A DNA stretch of 9,974 nt. It comes from Spirochaetales bacterium (lineage in GTDB: Bacteria > Spirochaetota > Spirochaetia > SZUA-6). Of this stretch, positions 5,979 to 9,974 are shown piece after piece. The translations under genes and the position numbers were made by a program. The stretch spans positions 1 through 9,974 of the forward strand of contig QILZ01000259.1 of NCBI GenBank assembly GCA_003233545.1. Reading direction: 5' to 3'. Position 1 is the stretch's first letter. Each line of letters opens with the position of its first letter. The notes under the pieces were generated by a model, which was not told the DNA's origin, searched no databases, and saw nothing but the letters and a program-made list of their open reading frames with translations.

Positions 5979-6452
5979 TTAAAGCTTAAGCTGTACTATG
6001 GCAGGAAAGGGAATGTCGGTTTTATACTTTACAAAACCGAGAAAGATATTAAATTTATCGATAAAACCTTTAATAAATTCAAAGGAATAACGAAATCCGA
6101 AAGGAAACTCAAAAAACAGGCTGTAACCCCTTTTATCACTGTAATACCAGGCGGTAGAAGTATCCTGCGGTATTCCGTATATAATATATCCCGAACTTTT
6201 TTTCTTCTTCCATTTCCCGGAAACAGGCAAAGAATATTCGGTATAGACAACCTTAAGGTTTTGATCATCGAACCTGTAAATTCCTGTAAAACCCTGTATT
6301 GTATTCGGGTCTAAAAGCTCTATTCCCTCTGTTTCGACAGGCCCTCTTTCCAGGATAGCTATATCAGACGGCAGCTGATCCTCCCCGTAAAGCGGTACAA
6401 AACAGACTGCAAGAAAAAGAGAGATCGGAAAAATTATTTCCCTCCTATTCAA
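5979..6452 (-). CDS. Unrecognised small exported protein downstream of glmS
   Basis: I do not recognise this family. With a TTG start at 6452 the product is 157 residues: a charged n-region (NRRE), hydrophobic core (about 6-22) and likely signal cleavage after LYG, then a mature domain of about 134 residues rich in Tyr and Phe, with alternating hydrophobic residues suggesting beta strands, and a Lys-rich patch (KWKKKKSS, 80-87). The frame is open further upstream to 6569, but that part overlaps the conserved C-terminus of glmS and is probably not translated. The start is uncertain: a perfect AGGAGG (6446-6441) lies after the TTG and is followed at good spacing only by AUU. The gene overlaps glmS by a few bases and precedes the VWA gene, so the three are probably cotranscribed. 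Confidence 0.65.
   Translation of the reverse strand: MNRREIIFPISLFLAVCFVPLYGEDQLPSDIAILERGPVETEGIELLDPNTIQGFTGIYRFDDQNLKVVYTEYSLPVSGKWKKKKSSGYIIYGIPQDTSTAWYYSDKRGYSLFFEFPFGFRYSFEFIKGFIDKFNIFLGFVKYKTDIPFPAIVQLKL
6441..6446 (-). promoter_or_regulatory. Perfect AGGAGG ribosome binding site at the glmS end without a standard start codon
   Basis: The minus strand reads TAGGAGG, where TAG is the glmS stop. A full-strength Shine-Dalgarno sequence thus begins within the stop codon. In the frame of the following exported-protein gene the next codons are GAA, AUA and AUU; AUU lies 6 bases from AGGAGG, the optimal distance, while no ATG, GTG or TTG occurs nearby downstream in that frame. Either AUU is used, or initiation at the upstream TTG (6452) is helped by coupling to glmS. 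Confidence 0.5.
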
Positions 6453-8268
6453 CTGTAACACTTTTTGCAAGATTCCGCGGTTGATCCACGTCTCTACCGA
6501 GCTCGAGTGCACAGTAATACGAAAAAAGCTGAAGAGGAACCACGAGAAGAAACGGATAAAATATCTCATTGATTTTCGGTATCATAATTACATCATCTGC
6601 AATTTCTCCGACAGAATCATCACCTTCCGTTGTTATTGCAATAATTTTACCTTCCCTGGCCTTTACCTCTTTCATATTGGAAATGACCTTTTCCCTTAAT
6701 CCTCCGTCGGGAACGAGAAAAACACTCGGGGTTTCTTCATTTATCAGTGCTATCGGTCCGTGCTTTATCTCTGCGGAAGTATAACCCTCTGCATGGATAT
6801 ACGAAATTTCCTTAAGTTTAAGTGCTCCTTCCATAGCGACAGGGTAATTTATGCCTCTTCCTAAAAAGAGCATATCCTTGTAATGAGCATACTTCTCCGC
6901 AAGTTTCTTTATCTCATCCCTTTTCCGGAATATCTCGTCCATCTTTGCAGGTATGGAACGTAGATTATCTATATAATCGATACCCTGCTCATAGGACATA
7001 TCCCTCATTCTGCTTAACAGCAGGGCAAAGAGGTAAAATACCGTAATCTGCGAGGAAAAGGCCTTTGTGGATGCAACTGCAATTTCCGGGCCGGAATGTA
7101 TATAAACTCCGCCGTCGGATTCCCTTGCGATTGTAGAACCGACTACATTACAGACCCCTAGTACGGTTGCCCCTTTTCTCTGGAGTTCACGCATGGCATA
7201 CAGGGTATCCGCCGTTTCTCCTGATTGGGAAATGGCAAAGTACAATGTATTTCTTTCGATAATAGGATTCCTGTATCTAAGCTCAGAGGCAATTTCCGGT
7301 ACACAGGGTATCCTTGCAATGGATTCCAGAAGATATGCGCCTACCATGCCTGCATGATACGAGGTACCGGCACCTATAATTTTTACTCTTTCTATATTAA
7401 GAAGTTCTTTTGTGGTCAGATCGAGACCGCCTAAATGTGCGGATGCCACATCCGTCATTAGCCGTCCGCTTATGGCCCTTTTTATTGCCTCGGGCTGTTC
7501 GAGTATTTCTTTCTCCATAAAATGACTGAAACCGTTTTTTTCGATTTCCTCCAGCTCCCAGGATATATACTCGACATCCTTCTCTATCCTGTTTTCATTT
7601 AAATCCGTTGTCTTAAAACCATCCGGCCGGATCGAAACGACTTCCCCGTCCTCGAGGTACACAACCTGCTTTGTATGAGAAATAATTGCGGTAACATCCG
7701 ATGCCAGAAACATCTCTCCGTCGCCTACACCGAGAACAAGCGGAGACCCGTTACGGGCGCCGATAATCCTGTCCGGTTCATCCGGATTTATGCAGACAAT
7801 ACCGTAGGTGCCTTTTAAAATACTTAACGCTTCTTTAACGGCCCTCTCAAGATCGCCGGTATAATATTTCTCTATAAGATGGGCAATTACCTCGGAGTCC
7901 GTTTCCGATTTAAAAACATGCCCTTCTTTCTTAAGGATTTCCTTTAATGCCGTATAGTTTTCTATAATACCGTTATGTGCAATCACGATTTTACCTGCAC
8001 AGCCGGTATGGGGATGTGCATTGGTATCGTTTACGCTCCCGTGAGTCGCCCACCGGGTATGGCCGATTCCATAGTTCCCTTTGATACCATCGGGAATTAC
8101 CTGCCGCAGGTCTTTTATTTTTCCCTTTTTTTTAATAACAGTGACCTCGTTTTCAAAACCGACAGCTATGCCGGCGGAATCATATCCCCTGTATTCCAGC
8201 CTCTTTAAACCCTCGACAAGTATTTCAGCGGCCTGTTTCGGCCCGCAGTAACCAATTATTCCACACAT
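6445..8268 (-). CDS. glmS: Glutamine--fructose-6-phosphate aminotransferase (isomerizing)
   Basis: This cytoplasmic enzyme makes glucosamine-6-phosphate from fructose-6-phosphate and glutamine, the first step toward UDP-GlcNAc for peptidoglycan and other glycans. The 607-residue length matches the family (E. coli 609). The N-terminal glutaminase domain has the catalytic Cys2 exposed after Met removal (CGIIGY), RGYDSAGI at 27-34, HTRWATHG at 70-77 and TDSEVIAH at 123-130. Two SIS sugar-isomerase domains follow: GTSYHAGM at 301-308 and SQSGETADT at 347-355, then GRGINYPVAMEGALKLKEIS at about 470-489. IKHGPIAL and the C-terminal AKSVTVE carry His503 and Lys602, matching catalytic His and Lys of the family. 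A GGAG site 6 bases before the ATG supports the start. It diverges from the plus-strand lipoprotein and leads the cluster with two exported proteins. Confidence 0.98.
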   Translation of the reverse strand: MCGIIGYCGPKQAAEILVEGLKRLEYRGYDSAGIAVGFENEVTVIKKKGKIKDLRQVIPDGIKGNYGIGHTRWATHGSVNDTNAHPHTGCAGKIVIAHNGIIENYTALKEILKKEGHVFKSETDSEVIAHLIEKYYTGDLERAVKEALSILKGTYGIVCINPDEPDRIIGARNGSPLVLGVGDGEMFLASDVTAIISHTKQVVYLEDGEVVSIRPDGFKTTDLNENRIEKDVEYISWELEEIEKNGFSHFMEKEILEQPEAIKRAISGRLMTDVASAHLGGLDLTTKELLNIERVKIIGAGTSYHAGMVGAYLLESIARIPCVPEIASELRYRNPIIERNTLYFAISQSGETADTLYAMRELQRKGATVLGVCNVVGSTIARESDGGVYIHSGPEIAVASTKAFSSQITVFYLFALLLSRMRDMSYEQGIDYIDNLRSIPAKMDEIFRKRDEIKKLAEKYAHYKDMLFLGRGINYPVAMEGALKLKEISYIHAEGYTSAEIKHGPIALINEETPSVFLVPDGGLREKVISNMKEVKAREGKIIAITTEGDDSVGEIADDVIMIPKINEIFYPFLLVVPLQLFSYYCALELGRDVDQPRNLAKSVTVE

Positions 8269-8319
8269 CTATTTCTCCATGCTTAAAGTATTACACACTA
8301 TATCCAAAATATCACAAAT

Positions 8320-8325
8320 ATTATA
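8320..8325 (-). promoter_or_regulatory. glmS: Possible -10 element for glmS
   Basis: The minus strand has a perfect TATAAT about 51 bases upstream of the glmS ATG in the 112-base divergent gap. The -35 region at 16-18 base spacing is only TTTTAA-like, so the promoter is a weak prediction. No glmS ribozyme can be fitted into this short AT-rich leader. Confidence 0.4.
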
Positions 8326-8380
8326 AAGAAAAATAATCTTTATTAAAAGCAGCAGATAAGTAATTCGAGTATACTTTAAT

Positions 8381-9418
8381 ATGAGGATATTAAAAAATAC
8401 TGTAATACTAATTCTTAGAATTCTCACCTTCATGCTGTCTGCCGGCCTGTCGTTTTCCTGCGGGCCGATACCTGCTATCGGTGCAATTGAAAAAGCAGAC
8501 ATAGATCCGCCCCTGTTTATCAGCATAAAAGCCGTCAGCCCCAATGAGATCAGAATTTATTTCGACGAAACAGTTAATATTAATGCAGATGCCGTTAAGA
8601 TAATTCCCGAAACGAAAGTCGTATCCATAGAGGACAACATGAAAGAGATAAAACTCATTACGGGCTTTCAGATTCCGGGCATAAATTATTCGATTCAGGT
8701 TGCAGCAGCCGATGCCCGCGGCAACAGTAATTCCTTTATAGCAGGTTTTTATGGTTTTAACCCGGATATTCCTGAAATTCTTATCAACGAGTTTACAACC
8801 CAGGGGACAGGCAGACATCCCGATATTATCGAATTAAAAACCTTATCCGGAGGGAACATGGGAGGAGTCGTTCTCTACGAGGGAACGCCGTCCAATTTTC
8901 GCAGCAGAATTGTTTTCCCCGCTTTTATCGTTAAGAAAGATGACTTTATACTGGTTCATTTTAAACCTCAGGGAATTTCCGGCGAGGCAGATGAAACGGA
9001 AAACAAAAGAGACTCCGAAGGCTACGATTCGTCCGATAACGCATACGACTTCTGGGTAAAAGGGGGAAAAGGACTGTCCGGAAACAATGGCGTGCTTTCC
9101 CTGTTTGCAAGTCCCGGAGGCAGTATCTTAGACGGCATCCTGTACAGTAACAGAACCTCCATGTCGGATGAAAAGTACAGAGGTTTCGGAAAGCGGGACA
9201 CATTGATAAGAGCGGAAGAACTTGCAGCTTCCGGCGGCTGGCAGTCAGCGGAGGAGATGATTAGACCGGAAGACGGTATTAATCCCGATGACTCCACAGG
9301 AACACGGTCGATATGCAGAAAAAGCTCCTCCGGGGATACGGACAGCAGAAACGACTGGCATATTGTTCCGACAAAAAAAGCTACCTTCGGAAATGAAAAC
9401 AGTAATGAAATATACTAA
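8381..9418 (+). CDS. Predicted lipoprotein with Ig-like and lamin-tail-like (LTD) domains
   Basis: The only plus-strand gene. The 345-residue product has a lipoprotein-type signal (charged RILKN, hydrophobic core 8-24) ending LSFSC with Cys27, a lipobox that fits only the relaxed spirochaete pattern. After a short linker, about 44-125 looks like a bacterial Ig-like/SbsA-type beta domain (NEIRIYFDETVN, then a NYSIQVAAADARGN end strand). From about 131 on, INEF, DIIELKT, GGVVLYEG, DDFILVHF, LSLFASPGGSILDGILY and the closing STGTRS...DTDSRNDWHIV fit a lamin-tail (LTD) fold, common in secreted bacterial proteins. It likely sits anchored in a membrane facing the periplasm or outside. No ribosome binding site precedes the ATG. 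It diverges from glmS and overlaps trxA tail to tail. Ligand or role unknown. Confidence 0.8.
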   Translation: MRILKNTVILILRILTFMLSAGLSFSCGPIPAIGAIEKADIDPPLFISIKAVSPNEIRIYFDETVNINADAVKIIPETKVVSIEDNMKEIKLITGFQIPGINYSIQVAAADARGNSNSFIAGFYGFNPDIPEILINEFTTQGTGRHPDIIELKTLSGGNMGGVVLYEGTPSNFRSRIVFPAFIVKKDDFILVHFKPQGISGEADETENKRDSEGYDSSDNAYDFWVKGGKGLSGNNGVLSLFASPGGSILDGILYSNRTSMSDEKYRGFGKRDTLIRAEELAASGGWQSAEEMIRPEDGINPDDSTGTRSICRKSSSGDTDSRNDWHIVPTKKATFGNENSNEIY

Positions 9419-9738
9419 ATATAATCTTTTATCATTCCCTCGATTATATTCCGGGGTACCGCACCGATCTGCTTGTTAACGATATTTCCGTCTTTAAAGA
9501 CTAAAAGTGTCGGAATACTTACTATATTAAACTGTGACGCAATTTCTCCGTTTTCGTCGACATTTATCTTTGCAACCTTAATTTTACCCGCATATTCTTC
9601 CGCCAGTTTTTCAAGAACAGGCCCTATCATTTTGCAGGGCACACACCATTCCGCCCAGAAATCGGCTATAACGGGAACCTTCGAATCCAGTACTTCTTCT
9701 TTAAAATTATGATTTCCAATTACTACTTCTGCAGACAT
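9415..9738 (-). CDS. trxA: Thioredoxin
   Basis: A cytoplasmic disulfide reductase that keeps cysteines reduced and donates electrons to ribonucleotide reductase and other enzymes, recycled by thioredoxin reductase. The 107-residue length is normal for a single thioredoxin domain. The active site is WCVPC (31-35) in the context FWAEWCVPCKMIGPVLE, with Val replacing the usual Gly. The cis-proline loop is SIPT (Pro76), and the buried Asp26 (ADFWA) and the C-terminal GAVPRNIIEGMI are conserved, so it should be active. A strong GGAGG site precedes the ATG. The stop lies inside the stop region of the convergent lipoprotein gene (4-base overlap). It follows an unrecognised gene by 14 bases and probably shares its transcript. 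Confidence 0.96.
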   Translation of the reverse strand: MSAEVVIGNHNFKEEVLDSKVPVIADFWAEWCVPCKMIGPVLEKLAEEYAGKIKVAKINVDENGEIASQFNIVSIPTLLVFKDGNIVNKQIGAVPRNIIEGMIKDYI

Positions 9739-9752
9739 AAATCCTCCATATG

Positions 9753-9974
9753 TTATTTTTTCCTTTTCAGATCTTTTAATCTGAAATCCGAAATTACACC
9801 GCTTATATATTTTATGATTACATCAAGATCTTTTTTGTTAAAGTCTTCCTGCTCTTCGTAACCTGCAGCTACCATATCTAAAAGGTCCGTCATATCATGA
9901 AGGAAAAAAGATACCTCGAGTATATATTCTTTTTCTTCCCTGTCAAGTGCATGATAGTCACGGGGAAAAGCCTT
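9753..9974 (-). CDS. C-terminal end of an unrecognised gene upstream of trxA (runs off right edge)
   Basis: The last 73 codons of a gene entering from the right edge can be read in one open frame ending in TAA. The fragment is highly charged and probably helical (LDREEKEYILEVSFFLHDMT, then MVAAGYEEQEDF), ending in a Lys/Arg-rich tail (RLKDLKRKK). It shows no membrane segment and no motif I can name. It lies 14 bases before trxA on the same strand, with the trxA ribosome binding site in the gap, so the two are likely cotranscribed. The reading frame is well supported by its coding composition and by the tight fit to trxA, but the start and function lie outside the window. Confidence 0.7.
   Translation of the reverse strand, partial: KAFPRDYHALDREEKEYILEVSFFLHDMTDLLDMVAAGYEEQEDFNKKDLDVIIKYISGVISDFRLKDLKRKK

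Noticed and set aside
6453..6569. N-terminal extension of the small exported protein into glmS
   Set aside because: It would read through the conserved end of glmS in another frame and bury the signal peptide.
8269..8380. glmS ribozyme or other riboswitch upstream of glmS
   Set aside because: The gap is only 112 AT-rich bases and no ribozyme-like pairing or conserved core could be recognised.
8269..8544. Minus-strand 91-codon frame ending right before glmS
   Set aside because: It is largely antisense to the lipoprotein signal region, composition is not gene-like, and no ribosome binding site is seen.
8408..9297. Other minus-strand open frames under the lipoprotein gene
   Set aside because: Shadows of the plus-strand gene with no recognisable features.
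9765..9786. 8-bp inverted repeat TTTCAGAT/ATCTGAAA near the end of the gene before trxA
   Set aside because: It lies inside coding sequence, is AT-rich and is followed by a purine run rather than U residues.
1..9974. CRISPR array, insertion sequence, prophage or toxin-antitoxin module
   Set aside because: No regular repeats, terminal inverted repeats, transposase or integrase frames were seen; the window is mostly housekeeping genes.

Overview
The window looks like a chromosomal segment of a spirochaete (Spirochaetota, probably near Treponema/Spirochaeta). This is inferred from the style of the ribosomal proteins (for example L11 with ALGPHGVSAPQF), a relaxed lipobox in a secreted lipoprotein, and small secreted proteins beside glmS. 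No 16S or other decisive marker is present. Almost everything lies on the minus strand; one gene, a lipoprotein, is on the plus strand.

Region 1 (about 1-4806, read right to left) is a translation/transcription operon: promoter, tRNA-Thr(GGU), second promoter, rpmG (L33), tRNA-Trp(CCA), secE, nusG, rplK (L11), rplA (L1), rplJ (L10), rplL (L7/L12) and the first 432 codons of rpoB, which runs off the left edge. Two RNA elements stand out. One is a possible L1-binding 23S mimic just upstream of the rplK ribosome binding site, which would let L1 repress rplK-rplA. The other is a 9-bp hairpin between rplL and rpoB, where many bacteria attenuate or process the transcript. A tRNA gene inside the mRNA unit implies RNase processing.

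Region 2 (about 4836-8268, minus strand) is glmS (glucosamine-6-phosphate synthase, supplying amino sugar for the cell wall), followed by an unrecognised small exported protein that overlaps the end of glmS, then an exported von Willebrand factor A (VWA) domain protein with a metal-binding MIDAS motif.

Region 3 (8381-9974) has a plus-strand lipoprotein with an Ig-like segment and a lamin-tail-like C-terminal half, divergent from glmS and converging on trxA (thioredoxin with a WCVPC active site). The two convergent genes overlap by four bases at their stop codons. Upstream of trxA is the C-terminal end of an unrecognised gene that runs off the right edge.

I saw no mobile element, CRISPR array, prophage gene or evident new defence or biosynthetic system. 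The longest gap without a gene is 112 bases (8269-8380). The most interesting items are regulatory details (L1 mimic, rplL-rpoB hairpin, odd start signals), the tuf-less gene order, and the poorly characterised secreted proteins.
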